Assembly: GCA_021787395.1 (NCBI GenBank) | Contig: JAJYLZ010000004.1 | Location: 54,180 to 118,179 of the forward strand | Source: Chloroflexota bacterium | GTDB taxonomy: Bacteria > Chloroflexota > Limnocylindria > Limnocylindrales > CSP1-4 | Length of the DNA: 64,000 nt | Reading direction: 5' to 3' | Shown here: in pieces, positions 50,594 to 59,267 of the stretch | Layout of the letters: each line of letters starts with the position of its first letter | Position numbering within the stretch: position 1 is the stretch's first letter | Notes under the pieces: generated by a model | What the model was told of the DNA's origin: nothing | The model's database searches: none | The model's input: only the letters and a program-made list of their open reading frames with translations | Position numbers and translations under genes: made by a program

Positions 50594-50648
50594 GAGGTGA
50601 TGTGCAGTGACAGATAGCGGTAGTTGCTGCACCACCTCGCCGGAGGCC
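50594..50648 (+). promoter_or_regulatory. Hairpin that would sequester the ribosome-binding site
   Basis: GAGGTG and GTGCAG (50594-50607, 2-nt bulge) can pair with CTGCAC and CACCTC (50637-50648). The stem would hide the Shine-Dalgarno and the first base of the GTG. The 3' arm is made by the Cys-Cys-Thr-Thr codons. Confidence 0.55.
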
Positions 50649-50657
50649 GTCGCCTAG
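50607..50657 (+). CDS. 16-residue peptide with perfect Shine-Dalgarno
   Basis: GTG start, AAAGGAGGTGAT (full anti-Shine-Dalgarno match) centred ~10 nt before it, peptide MTDSGSCCTTSPEAVA, TAG stop. It has its own promoter and is followed by a strong hairpin, so it forms a self-contained ~140-nt unit. The adjacent Cys codons fall in the 3' arm of the sequestering hairpin, which suggests that translation opens or closes a structure. Not recognised; could be a regulatory leader or a free peptide. Confidence 0.55.
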   Translation: MTDSGSCCTTSPEAVA

Positions 50658-50686
50658 AGGCGGTCCCGACGGGTGGTCGGAAGCAA

Positions 50687-50722
50687 GGCGAACGCCGGTC
50701 CGTTCACGGGCCGGCGTTCGTG
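50687..50722 (+). terminator. Terminator-like hairpin after the tiny peptide
   Basis: CGAACGCCGG pairs with CCGGCGTTCG, extended inward by TCCG/CGGG around loop TTCA: a 14-bp stem. No T-run; smpB begins 124 bp later. Confidence 0.6.
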
Positions 50723-50845
50723 CGTCCAGGGCCGGCTCGGCAGCATGGCGGCGGCCGGAGCCCCCGGGGCTCGCGCCGGCCCGCACCCGGTCCACTCGGC
50801 GACCCGTGCAACACTGGCGCAACAGCAGCGCAGAGGAGTCCACCC

Positions 50846-51307
50846 ATGGGCGAGACCATCGCCCAGAACCGCAAGGCACGCCACGAGTTCAGCATCGAGG
50901 ACACCTTCGAGGCCGGCATCGTGCTGCGCGGCACCGAGATCAAGAGCGTCCGCGACCACAAGGTCAGCCTGGCCGACGCCTACGCGCGGATCGAGAAGGA
51001 CGAAGCCTGGCTGATCGGCCTCCACATCGCGCCGTGGGGCACTGCGGACGTCCGCTTCAACCACGAGCCCAAGCGGATGCGCAAGCTGCTGCTGCACCGC
51101 GAGGAGATCGACGAGCTGCTGGGCAAGACCAAGGCCAAGGGCCTCACGCTGGTCCCGCTGGAGATCTACATCAACGATCGCGGCCTCGCCAAGGTCCGGA
51201 TCGGGCTCGCCCGCGGCAAGCAGACGTGGGACCGGCGGCGCGAGATCGCCGACCGCGACGCGAAGCGGGACATCGCCCGCCAGATGGCCGACGCCCGGCG
51301 CCGCTGA
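50846..51307 (+). CDS. smpB: SsrA-binding protein SmpB
   Basis: 153 residues starting MGETIAQNRKARHEFSIEDT, with GTEIKSVRDHKVSLADAYA and the basic C-terminal tail (KQTWDRRREIADRDAKRDIA) that enters the mRNA channel. Works with tmRNA, encoded at 57768-58139, in ribosome rescue. GAGGAG precedes the ATG. Confidence 0.96.
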   Translation: MGETIAQNRKARHEFSIEDTFEAGIVLRGTEIKSVRDHKVSLADAYARIEKDEAWLIGLHIAPWGTADVRFNHEPKRMRKLLLHREEIDELLGKTKAKGLTLVPLEIYINDRGLAKVRIGLARGKQTWDRRREIADRDAKRDIARQMADARRR

Positions 51308-51358
51308 CGGCGCAGCGGGCCCGGGCCCAAGTCCGAAGCCGAAGGAGGGCGACCCGCG

Positions 51359-52411
51359 ATGCGGCTGGCACGGATGCTCCAGGCGGTGGACGTCCACGCT
51401 GCTGGCGAGCCCGGACGGGTCATCGTCGGCGGCGTGCTCGACGTCCCGGGCGCGACCATGTTCGAGAAGGCGCGGCACCTCGAGCAGCACGGCGACGAGC
51501 TGCGCCGGCTCATGCTCCGCGAGCCGCGCGGCTACCCGGCGCTGTGCGCCAACGTGATCCTGCCGCCCACGCAGCCCGAGGCGCAGGCGGGGTACGTGAT
51601 CATGGAGCACACCGAGTACCCGGGCATGTCAGGTTCGAACACGATCTGCGTGGCGACCGCCCTGCTCGAGACGGGCATGCTGCCGATGGCCGAGCCGGTC
51701 ACGGACCTGGTGCTCGAGGCGCCCGCCGGGCTGATCCGCGTCCGTGCGGCGTGCCGGGACGGCAAGGTCACCGGCGTCACGTTCCGCAACGTGCCCGCCT
51801 TCGCGACCCATCTCGACGCCAAGGTGGAGGTGCCGAGTCTGGGCACGGTGACCGTGGACGTCGCGTACGGGGGCATGTTCCACGTCATCGCCGACGCCGA
51901 GGCGCTGGGGTTCCGCATCACGCCCGACGAGGGCCGGGACATCACGCGCGTGACCGAGATGATCAAGGCGGCGGCCGCCGAGCAGCTCCCGGTGGTCCAC
52001 CCCGAGCAGCCGGGGTTCGCCGGGATCACCATCGGGCAGGTGTCCGGCCCGCCGCACGATCCGCGCAACTCGTGGCGCAACGCCACGACCGTCTCGACGC
52101 GGACGTTCGACTGGAAGGACTCGTCCACGTGGACGGGCGTGCTCGACCGCTCTCCCTGCGGCACCGGGACGTGCGCCAAGATGGCCGTCCTGCATGCGAA
52201 GGGCCGACTCCGGATCGGCGAGGACTTCCGCCACGAGAGCATCGTGGACACGGTGTTCACCGGGCGGCTGGTCGAGGAGGCGCGGGCGGGCGACCGCCCG
52301 GCCGTGGTCCCCGAGATCACCGGCACGGGCTGGATCTACGCCTTCACCTCGTACGTGGTTGACCCCGGCGACCCGTTCCCGGAGGGCTTCACGGTCGGCG
52401 ACATCTGGTAG
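51359..52411 (+). CDS. Proline-racemase-family enzyme with Ser/Cys active-site pair
   Basis: 350 residues, proline-racemase fold duplicated. Second catalytic Cys present (DRSPCGTGTCAKM, ~residue 262). At the first site the usual MCGH reads MSGSNTI (~residue 91), so Cys is Ser and the adjacent His is Ser. Family members with Ser or Thr at this position act as trans-3-hydroxyproline dehydratases and not racemases. GGAGG upstream. No hydroxyproline pathway genes nearby. Confidence 0.82.
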   Translation: MRLARMLQAVDVHAAGEPGRVIVGGVLDVPGATMFEKARHLEQHGDELRRLMLREPRGYPALCANVILPPTQPEAQAGYVIMEHTEYPGMSGSNTICVATALLETGMLPMAEPVTDLVLEAPAGLIRVRAACRDGKVTGVTFRNVPAFATHLDAKVEVPSLGTVTVDVAYGGMFHVIADAEALGFRITPDEGRDITRVTEMIKAAAAEQLPVVHPEQPGFAGITIGQVSGPPHDPRNSWRNATTVSTRTFDWKDSSTWTGVLDRSPCGTGTCAKMAVLHAKGRLRIGEDFRHESIVDTVFTGRLVEEARAGDRPAVVPEITGTGWIYAFTSYVVDPGDPFPEGFTVGDIW

Positions 52412-52423
52412 GGCGCGGACGAC

Positions 52424-53074
52424 TCAGGCGTCCAGGCCGACGAGGCGGCGGACCGGCGCCAGGCCCTCGACCGTGATGGCCGGCCCCCGCACGAAGTCCT
52501 CGGGCGCCAGGCGCAGCAGCTGGTTGTACTGCCACTCGCCCGGGCGCCGCTCGAGGCGGCGCATGCCGTTGGGCCGATAGCCGACCTTGCGGCTGACCGC
52601 CAGCGACGCGGGGTTGTCGATGAACGCGGCGGACGTGATCTCCTGGGCGTCGAGGTGGTCGAACAGGAGGGCGCACATCGCCTGGCGCATGAGCGTCCCG
52701 ATGCCGCGGCCCTGGTGCTCGCGCCCCAGCCAGGAGCCCGTCTCCGCCGTGCGCGTGACGGGGTAGCGCAGCGCCGTCGCGCCCTGGGTCCCCACCACCT
52801 CGCCCTCCCAGCGGACGACGAGGTTGAGGCTCCACGCGTCGGCGCTGAACGACGCCCTCGTGCCCCAGTGGTACTGGGCGAACCGCAGCGGCAGCAGCTC
52901 CGGCGGGGCGTCGGTCCAGGGCGTCGAGAACGGCATCGACGACACGTCGTGGACGCCCCGCCGGGCGAGCTCGATGAGTGCGGCGAGGTCCTCGTCGCGG
53001 ATGCCGCGCAGCTCGAGCGGGCCCGCGGTGATCCGCAGGCCCAGGACCGGGAAGGCGTCCGCGATGTCGCCCAC
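52424..53074 (-). CDS. GNAT-family (RimJ/RimL-like) acetyltransferase
   Basis: 216 residues. Acetyl-CoA loop GREHQGRGIGTLMRQAM at ~115-130, then NPASLAVSRKVGYRPNG, the usual end of the fold. The C-terminal ~35 residues are extra. It follows the ureC stop by 6 bp on the same strand, so it may share the urease transcript. Substrate unknown. Confidence 0.78.
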   Translation of the reverse strand: MGDIADAFPVLGLRITAGPLELRGIRDEDLAALIELARRGVHDVSSMPFSTPWTDAPPELLPLRFAQYHWGTRASFSADAWSLNLVVRWEGEVVGTQGATALRYPVTRTAETGSWLGREHQGRGIGTLMRQAMCALLFDHLDAQEITSAAFIDNPASLAVSRKVGYRPNGMRRLERRPGEWQYNQLLRLAPEDFVRGPAITVEGLAPVRRLVGLDA

Positions 53075-53080
53075 GGCCGC

Positions 53081-54823
53081 CTACCGCAGCAGGTAGCGGC
53101 GGCTGAGGGGCACCTCGGTCACCGGCGCGACGGCGACCGGACGGCCGGCCAGCGAGACGGCGCCGGTCCGCACGTCGATCTCCACGGGCGCGGTCGCCCG
53201 GTTGGCGTGGAGCGAGGCGCACGTGAGGCCTCGGACGCCGTGCACGGGCACCAGCGCCCGGCGCGTCGCGAGCCGGCGGGCGAGGGCCGGGCGGTCCGCG
53301 GCTCCCGACACGAACGTCAGCGACACCCGGGGCGCGGCGTGCGGCGTGCCGGCCCAGTCGCGGCGGTAGCGGGTCGGCTCCGCCCGCTCGAGCGACGCGT
53401 TGCCCTCGCCGAGCGGGCCCCAGGCCGGGAAGCCGCCCTTGAACACCCACTCCGGCTTGACCCCGAAGAAGCCGGGCTTCCAGAGGACGATGTCCGCCAG
53501 CCGCCCGGGGCGAAGCGACCCGACGTGGTCTGCGATCCCGTGCGCGATCGCCGGCTCGAGCGTCACCTTGGCCAGGTAGCGCAGCACCCGCGCGGTGTCG
53601 TCGCGGTCGTCGGCGGGATCGCTGGAGCCGGCTGCAGCGGCGGCCGCGCCGGGGTCGTCGGGCAGGCCGGGGATGCCCTCGGCAGCCTCGCTGCGCCGCC
53701 ACGCCTTCATCACGTGCGCCAGCTGGAGGGTGCGCCGGAACGACTCGCCGATCCGGCCCATCCCCTGCGAGTCGGAGTTGACGATCTGGATCGCCCCGAG
53801 CTCGTGCAGCGGGCCCTCGGCCGCCATCCGGGCCTCGATGACCCGCTCGCGGACGAGCTCGACGTCGCCCGGGACGAGCCACGACAGGCCATGGTTGAGC
53901 ACGGTCATCGGCACGTGCTCGACCGCCGTGTGGACCCCGAACGGCAGGGTCGGCGTCGTGGACGAGCACAGGATGGACGGCTCGCGAACGAGGCCCAGCA
54001 GGTCGGGCACGTGGCCGCCGCCGGTGCCCTCGACGTGGTAGGCGTGGACGGTCCGCCCGGCGATGGCCGCCACCGTGTCCTCGAGCTCCGCCGACTCGTG
54101 CAGGCCGTCGGTGTGGAGGCTGACCGTCACGTCGTGCGCGTCGGCGTAGCGCAGCACGTGGTCGATCAGGTCGGGATAGGCGCCGTTGTCCTCGTGGATC
54201 TTGAAGCCGGTGGCGCCGGCGGCGAGCAGCTCGTCGAGATGGCCGTCCTCGATGGCGCGGGCGCCGGCCTGCAACCCGACGTTGACCGGCCATCCCTCGA
54301 GCCCGGCCAGCACGCGCTCCATCGCGAACGGCGGCTCCTCGAAGCCGGCGGTGATGAACGTGGTCACGCCGCCGGACAGCGCCGGCGCCAGGAGCTCCGG
54401 CCCGATGGTGTGGACGTGGGTGTCCACGCCGCCCGGCGTCGCGATCAGCCCGTACGCCATGTACGGCTTGGTGTGCGGCCCCACGACCAGGTCGATCCCG
54501 TCGCTGATCTCGGGGCTCCCCGCCCGGCCGATGCCGGCGATCCGGCCGTCCTTGATGCCGATGTCGGCCTTGACGACGCCCAGGACGGGGTCGATGACGA
54601 GTGCGCCGGTGAGCACGATGTCGAGCTCCGACGGCCCGGCCGCCGAGTCGTCCTGCGCGATCCGCATCCGAAGGTTCTTGGCGTAGCCCCAGATGGGCTC
54701 GTCGCCCCGCGCGGTGCGGTCCTCCTGCACGCGCACCCACAGGTCCGTGTCGCCCAGGCGCACGCGGTCGCCCGTCGTGGCGCCGTAGCGGACGCGGTAC
54801 TCCCGGGCCGACAGCCGGCTCAT
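53081..54823 (-). CDS. ureC: Urease alpha subunit, divergent
   Basis: 580 residues. Nickel ligands kept: THVHTIG (HxH), carbamylated Lys in FKIHEDNG, His in VSLHTDGLHES and HVEGTGGGHVPD, Asp in NSDSQGMGRIGE. The flap normally reading CHHLDP is NHGLSW: catalytic His and the later Arg (ERV) align, but the flap Cys is Asn and the second His is Gly. The segment GGGTGPA-type loop after the HxH is missing, and a ~25-residue Ala/Asp insert follows KAWRR. No ureD/E/F/G in the window. Function as urease likely but not certain. Confidence 0.8.
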   Translation of the reverse strand: MSRLSAREYRVRYGATTGDRVRLGDTDLWVRVQEDRTARGDEPIWGYAKNLRMRIAQDDSAAGPSELDIVLTGALVIDPVLGVVKADIGIKDGRIAGIGRAGSPEISDGIDLVVGPHTKPYMAYGLIATPGGVDTHVHTIGPELLAPALSGGVTTFITAGFEEPPFAMERVLAGLEGWPVNVGLQAGARAIEDGHLDELLAAGATGFKIHEDNGAYPDLIDHVLRYADAHDVTVSLHTDGLHESAELEDTVAAIAGRTVHAYHVEGTGGGHVPDLLGLVREPSILCSSTTPTLPFGVHTAVEHVPMTVLNHGLSWLVPGDVELVRERVIEARMAAEGPLHELGAIQIVNSDSQGMGRIGESFRRTLQLAHVMKAWRRSEAAEGIPGLPDDPGAAAAAAGSSDPADDRDDTARVLRYLAKVTLEPAIAHGIADHVGSLRPGRLADIVLWKPGFFGVKPEWVFKGGFPAWGPLGEGNASLERAEPTRYRRDWAGTPHAAPRVSLTFVSGAADRPALARRLATRRALVPVHGVRGLTCASLHANRATAPVEIDVRTGAVSLAGRPVAVAPVTEVPLSRRYLLR

Positions 54824-55449
54824 CGGGCGCCCCCGCCGGGCACCGCGCCCCGGCCGGCGCTCTGGCGCCCGGCCATGCGCACCAGCCGAACCGTCTTGGT
54901 CTCCCCCGGCTCCCAGCCCACGTAGGCGCCTGCCGGGACGTCGAGCCGGAAGCCCCGGGCCGCCTCCCGGTCGAACACGAGCCGCCGGTTCAGGCGGTGG
55001 AACGGGAAGTGCGACGAGACGCGGATCCGCCGCAGGGACGTGCTGGTGACCGCGAGCTCGATCGCGTCGCGCCCCCCGTTGACCACCACGTCAGCAGCGT
55101 CGCCGATGACCAGCGCGCCCGGCCCGAGCGGATCGGCCGGCTGGCCGCGGTCGAGCGGGTCGACCAGGGCGATCACGCGCGCCCCGTCGCCCAGCAGCAC
55201 CTCGAGCCGCACCTCGTCGAGCAGCTCGCGGACGCCGGGCATCACCTCGTCCGGGGCCACGGCGGCGCGCCCCGCAGCCTCGACCTCAGCGTAGCCCCGG
55301 CCGCTCCGCGCCGCCTCCAGCATGGCGTCGCAGATCAGCGCCACGGCCTCGGGGTGGTTGAGCGGAAGCCCGGCCGCACGGTGACGACGCGCCAGCTCGG
55401 CGGCGGCGAAGATCTGGAGGCGTTCCTCCTCCCAGGGGATCAGACGCAT
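54820..55449 (-). CDS. ureAB: Fused urease gamma-beta subunit
   Basis: 209 residues. Residues 1-95 are urease gamma (MRLIPWEEERLQIFAAAELA, LNHPEAVALICDAMLEAAR) and ~105-190 urease beta (RRIRVSSHFPFHRLNRRLVF, AGAYVGWEPGETKTVRL). Such fusions occur in Helicobacter and some actinobacteria. TACCAT 6 bp before the ATG suggests a leaderless start. Overlaps ureC by 4 bp. Confidence 0.85.
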   Translation of the reverse strand: MRLIPWEEERLQIFAAAELARRHRAAGLPLNHPEAVALICDAMLEAARSGRGYAEVEAAGRAAVAPDEVMPGVRELLDEVRLEVLLGDGARVIALVDPLDRGQPADPLGPGALVIGDAADVVVNGGRDAIELAVTSTSLRRIRVSSHFPFHRLNRRLVFDREAARGFRLDVPAGAYVGWEPGETKTVRLVRMAGRQSAGRGAVPGGGAR

Positions 55450-55719
55450 CGGGCGATGGTAGCGGGAGGCCCGGCGGTCAGTGGCGCCGAAGGAACGCGG
55501 CCACCGCCAGGAGCACGCTGCCCAGGAGGAGCGAGCGCAGGAGCGTCAGCGCGGCCGAGACGAGCGCCGGGTGGATCACACGCCCGATGCTACGCCGGGA
55601 TGCCCCCGCTCGGGGCATCGCGACGCGTCGAGGCGCCAGCGCGTCGGCATCGGCCCCGCGGAACCGGGACGAGCCGGCCGTCGTCAGGAGGAGGGCGTCC
55701 CGGCAACTCGAGGTCACCC

Positions 55720-57045
55720 ATGCGCCGCCTGCCCGTCCTCCTCCTCGCCGCCGCGCTGGTCGCTGCCTGCAGCGGCCCAGCATCCTCCGCATCTCCTGCA
55801 GGCACGGGCGTGCCGTCCGGGTCGCCCTCCGCGGGCGGCATCGAGCTGGCGGTCGCCAACGGCGTTCCCCACCTGGCCGGCACTCCGGAGGACGCGTCGA
55901 GCGCCGGGGCCGCGCTCAACGCCTTCGGCCTGGACCTCTACGCCCACGTCAGGGACCGCGACAGCAACGTCGTGGTCTCCCCAGCGAGCGTGGCCCTCGC
56001 GCTCGCCATGGTGCGGGCCGGGGCGCGTGGCACCACCGCGGACGAGATGGACGCGGTGCTGCACGACCTCGCGTCGGACGGCCACGCGGCGTGGGTGGCC
56101 GGCCTGGACCTCGCGCTGAACGCCCGGACGGGCACCTTCGAGGACCAGGGCGGCAAGCCCCAGACCGTCACGCTGCGGATCGCCAACGGCGCGTTCGCCC
56201 AGCAGGGCCTCACGATGGCGCCCGCCTATCTGGACGCGCTCGCCGCCCGGTTCGGCGCCGGGGTGCAGCTCGTCGACTTCAAGCAGGCCGCCGAGGCCGC
56301 CCGCGCGGCCATCAACGGCTGGGTCGCCGACCGGACCGAGCAGCGGATCCGCGAGCTGCTGGCGCAGGGCACCGTCGACGGCCTGACCCGACTCGTCCTC
56401 GTCAACGCGATCTACCTGAAGGCGGCCTGGCTCACGCCGTTCGAGGTGTCCGCCACCCAGCCGGGCGCCTTCCACCGCCTGGACGGCTCAACCGTGGACG
56501 TGCCGTTCATGCACACGGGCGGCTCGCTCCAGTACGCGGCCGGGACCGGCTGGCAGGCGGTCCAGCTCCCGTACGTGGGCCAGCAGCTGGCGATGCTGGT
56601 GATCCTGCCGGACGACCTGGCCGCCTTCGAGGCCCGCCTCGACGCGGTCGCGCTGGACACCATCACGGCTGCCCTCGCCGCGCGCGAGGTCGACCTGTCG
56701 CTGCCCCGCTTCGGCGCCCAGACGAGCGCAAGTCTCGGCGACGCGCTGACGGCGATGGGCATGCCCACGGCGTTCTCGCCGCAGGCCGACTTCTCCGGCA
56801 TCACCACTGACGAGCCGCTCTTGATCAGCGCCGTCGTGCACCAGGCCAACATCGACGTCAACGAGGCGGGGACCGAGGCCGCCGCCGCGACCGCCGCCGT
56901 GATGGCCGGCACCGCCGCGCCGTCGGAGACCGTGACCCTCAAGGTCGACCGGCCGTTCCTGTTCGCGGTGCGGGACCTCCAGACCGGCGCGGTCCTGTTC
57001 CTCGGCCGGATCGCCGACCCGTCGACCGGCGCCCCGGCAGGCTGA
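55720..57045 (+). CDS. Serpin-family protease inhibitor, lipoprotein
   Basis: 441 residues. Lipobox VAACS (Cys ~17), Ser/Pro linker, then a serpin from ~60: NVVVSPASVALALAMVRAGA, LVLVNAIYLKAAWLTPF and the end motif VDRPFLFAVRD. The reactive-loop hinge VNEAGTEAAAATAA has the small residues and Thr at P14 required for inhibitors; the scissile bond is probably near MAGTAA. A surface-anchored inhibitor of serine proteases. Confidence 0.9.
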   Translation: MRRLPVLLLAAALVAACSGPASSASPAGTGVPSGSPSAGGIELAVANGVPHLAGTPEDASSAGAALNAFGLDLYAHVRDRDSNVVVSPASVALALAMVRAGARGTTADEMDAVLHDLASDGHAAWVAGLDLALNARTGTFEDQGGKPQTVTLRIANGAFAQQGLTMAPAYLDALAARFGAGVQLVDFKQAAEAARAAINGWVADRTEQRIRELLAQGTVDGLTRLVLVNAIYLKAAWLTPFEVSATQPGAFHRLDGSTVDVPFMHTGGSLQYAAGTGWQAVQLPYVGQQLAMLVILPDDLAAFEARLDAVALDTITAALAAREVDLSLPRFGAQTSASLGDALTAMGMPTAFSPQADFSGITTDEPLLISAVVHQANIDVNEAGTEAAAATAAVMAGTAAPSETVTLKVDRPFLFAVRDLQTGAVLFLGRIADPSTGAPAG

Positions 57046-57073
57046 GCGGCCGGCGGCGAGTACGCCCGGCGCG

Positions 57074-57664
57074 CTACCTCGCGTCGAGCGGGGCCGTGTC
57101 GTCGAGCCCGTCGGCCACGCCGGTCCGCTCCCAGGGGCCGAACTGCGCCACCACGCCGTCGTCGTCCACCACCAGGTCCCCCTCGTGCGTGCCGCTGGCG
57201 TAGCGGTAGGTGAACTCGTCGAGGCGCGAGTAGGTCTGGGCGGCCTTCTCGACGGTCAGATCCGGGAACCGGACCCACGCGGCCTGGATCGTGTGCGAGC
57301 CGCCCACGCCGAGCCGGAGCCGGCGGACCGGCAGCGTGTTGGTCGACGGGCTGCAGCCCAGGTCCACGTCCACGCAGCCCTTGAGGCCTCGGTCGGCCAC
57401 GCCGTTGACCGTCCAGTTGCCCTTCCCGTCGCGGGCGAGCGCCAGCTGGCGCTGGGCGAAGCCCCGGTAGTCGCGGACGTGGACGGCCGTGGTGGCACCG
57501 GTGCCGTCAGCGAACACGCGGTACTCGATCCGGACGGGGAGGCCGCCGTCGGCGCCGAGGACCGTCCCCACCAGCGAGACGCCGGCATCGCGGACGGAGA
57601 TCGTGCACTGCTCGTCGGTGCGGACCTCGTCGGTCCGGCGCCAGGAGACGCGTCGGGTGGTCAT
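57074..57664 (-). CDS. Putative glycolipid-binding domain protein (DUF1089)
   Basis: 196 residues starting MTTRRVSWRRTDEVRTDEQC. CVDVDLGCSPSTNTLPVRRL and VRFPDLTVEKAAQTYSRLDE match the glycolipid-binding family related to LolA-like barrels. No signal peptide, so cytoplasmic. Convergent with the serpin; stands next to tmRNA. Confidence 0.7.
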   Translation of the reverse strand: MTTRRVSWRRTDEVRTDEQCTISVRDAGVSLVGTVLGADGGLPVRIEYRVFADGTGATTAVHVRDYRGFAQRQLALARDGKGNWTVNGVADRGLKGCVDVDLGCSPSTNTLPVRRLRLGVGGSHTIQAAWVRFPDLTVEKAAQTYSRLDEFTYRYASGTHEGDLVVDDDGVVAQFGPWERTGVADGLDDTAPLDAR

Positions 57665-57708
57665 GGCCCGAGCGTGACGAGGGGGCCGGTGGCTGTCAAC
57701 CGGTCAGC

Positions 57709-57737
57709 TCGTCAGGAAGGGCGGCCGGGTGTAGGAT
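57709..57737 (+). promoter_or_regulatory. Promoter of tmRNA
   Basis: TCGTCA (57709-57714), 17-bp spacer, TAGGAT (57732-57737). Start near 57744, so a ~24-nt 5' leader would be removed by RNase P. Confidence 0.55.
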
Positions 57738-57767
57738 TCGCGCCCCGAACAGCCGGTTCGGTCCTGT

Positions 57768-58139
57768 GGGGATGCGTGGTCTCGACAGGGTCTGGCTGTC
57801 TGGAGACGCGAGCCGAGGTGCCGTCAGGCCTCGTAAAACAGGCGGCAATCGAAGTACCTGCCAACAAGCAGCCTGCTCTCGCCCTCGCGGCCTAAGGCCG
57901 TAAGGTGAGCGTGGAAGCGGCCTCCCCTCCGCGGGCCGTGGAAGCGTCATTGAGCGGAGGTGCGGCCCGGCCGAGGCGACGTACGCCGGGGCAAAGCCCG
58001 ATCTAGGGACACGCCGATGGGCCGATGGCGAGCCTGCCGATGGGCGCGCCGACGGCTGACGAAAACCATCGGACACGCTCGTAGTGGTTCCAGGCGAAGG
58101 GCTCTGGACGGGGAGTTCGACTCTCCCCCATCTCCACCA
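57768..58139 (+). ncRNA. ssrA: tmRNA
   Basis: 5' GGGGATG pairs with CATCTCC before an encoded CCA (58137-58139). TGGTCTCGACAGGG follows the acceptor, and the T-arm is GGGGA-GTTCGAC-TCCCC. The tag frame (GCC at 57860 to TAA at 57893-57895) encodes ANKQPALALAA, ending in the Ala-Ala degradation signal. Length 372 nt. Works with SmpB in trans-translation. Confidence 0.97.
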
Positions 58140-58219
58140 CTCTCAGGTCCCCGCACCCGGGGGCTCGTTCCGCTCCCCCTCCGCTGGCCCTGCCCGGCGC
58201 TGGGCGGCCGGCGTCGGCC

Positions 58220-58225
58220 TACACT
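58220..58225 (+). promoter_or_regulatory. -10 box before pit
   Basis: TACACT, 63 bp before the pit GTG. The -35 region is GC-rich and unclear, so the call is tentative. Confidence 0.35.
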
Positions 58226-58288
58226 GGGGCTCGCGTCCGAGCCGGCAGGAGCCCCGATCACGGACCACCTCGCAGTCACGGACGCACC

Positions 58289-59263
58289 GTGCCGCTGACG
58301 ACCACGCACCTGCTCTTCGCCCTCGCCGTCGTGTTCGCGCTCATCAGCGGCGCCAACGACGGGGCGTCGCTGCTCGCCGCCAACCTCTCCGGCCGTGCGT
58401 TCAGCCCGCTCACGGCGCTGGCGCTGCTCACCCTCATCGTGATCGTCGGCCCGTTCGCCGTGGGCACGGCGGTCGCGACCACGTTCGCGCGTGGCCTCGT
58501 GACCGCCAGCGGCTCGGAGGGCACGGTCGCCCTCGCGGTCGCGGTCGGGGCGGCGATCGCGGTGATCACGTGGACGGCGAGGTCCGGGCTGCCGACCAGC
58601 GTGACGCAGGCGCTGCTCGGCGGCATCGTCGGGGCCGGGCTCGGGCTCGGCTTCCCCGTGGCCTGGGGAACGGTTGCGCTGGTGCTCGCGCTGTTCGCTG
58701 CGGCGCCCCTGGCGGCCGCCGGCCTCGCCTGGGGGCTGACGCACGTCCTGCTCCGGCTGCCCGTTCGGAGGAGTCTGGCCGCCCGACTGCGCAACCTCCA
58801 CGCCGTCGGCTTCGCGGCCCAGGCCATCGCCTACGCGTCGAATGACGCGCAGAAGCTCGTCGCGGTGTTCGCGGTCGCCGCCGGGTCGGCCGTGACCGGC
58901 GGCACCATCGCCCCCGACCCGCGTATTCAGCTGCTCATCGGCGTCTGCTTCGCCGTCGGCAGCCTCGCCGGGGCTGCCAGCCTCGGCGGGCGCCTGGGCG
59001 GCAAGCTCCTCGTCGCCGGGCCGCTCACGACGATCGCCGCCGACTTCGGGTCGGCGGTCGCGGTCGCGGTCTCAGCCCTGATGGGCTCTCCAGTCTCGAC
59101 GCCCCAGGCGGCCTCGGCTGCGATGATCGGCTCGACCATCGCCACCTCCGGGCGCGCCGCCGTCCGCTGGCCCCAGGCCTGGCGCCTGGTGCTGGTCTGG
59201 TTCACGACCCTGCCGACGGCGATCGCGCTCGCGGCCGGCATCGGTCTCCTCATCCGGAGTTGA
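58289..59263 (+). CDS. PiT-family inorganic phosphate transporter
   Basis: 324 residues from GTG. The two PiT repeats show as ALISGANDGASLLAANL (N-terminal) and AIAYASNDAQKLVAVFA (C-terminal); ten or so helices. Low-affinity phosphate (metal-phosphate) uptake driven by cations. The PhoU-like accessory gene follows in the usual order, 4 bp after. Confidence 0.88.
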   Translation: MPLTTTHLLFALAVVFALISGANDGASLLAANLSGRAFSPLTALALLTLIVIVGPFAVGTAVATTFARGLVTASGSEGTVALAVAVGAAIAVITWTARSGLPTSVTQALLGGIVGAGLGLGFPVAWGTVALVLALFAAAPLAAAGLAWGLTHVLLRLPVRRSLAARLRNLHAVGFAAQAIAYASNDAQKLVAVFAVAAGSAVTGGTIAPDPRIQLLIGVCFAVGSLAGAASLGGRLGGKLLVAGPLTTIAADFGSAVAVAVSALMGSPVSTPQAASAAMIGSTIATSGRAAVRWPQAWRLVLVWFTTLPTAIALAAGIGLLIRS

Positions 59264-59267
59264 CCCC

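Noticed and set aside
55478..55579. 33-residue hydrophobic peptide on the minus strand between ureAB and the serpin
   Set aside because: GTG start without ribosome-binding site or promoter; hydrophobicity alone is weak support.
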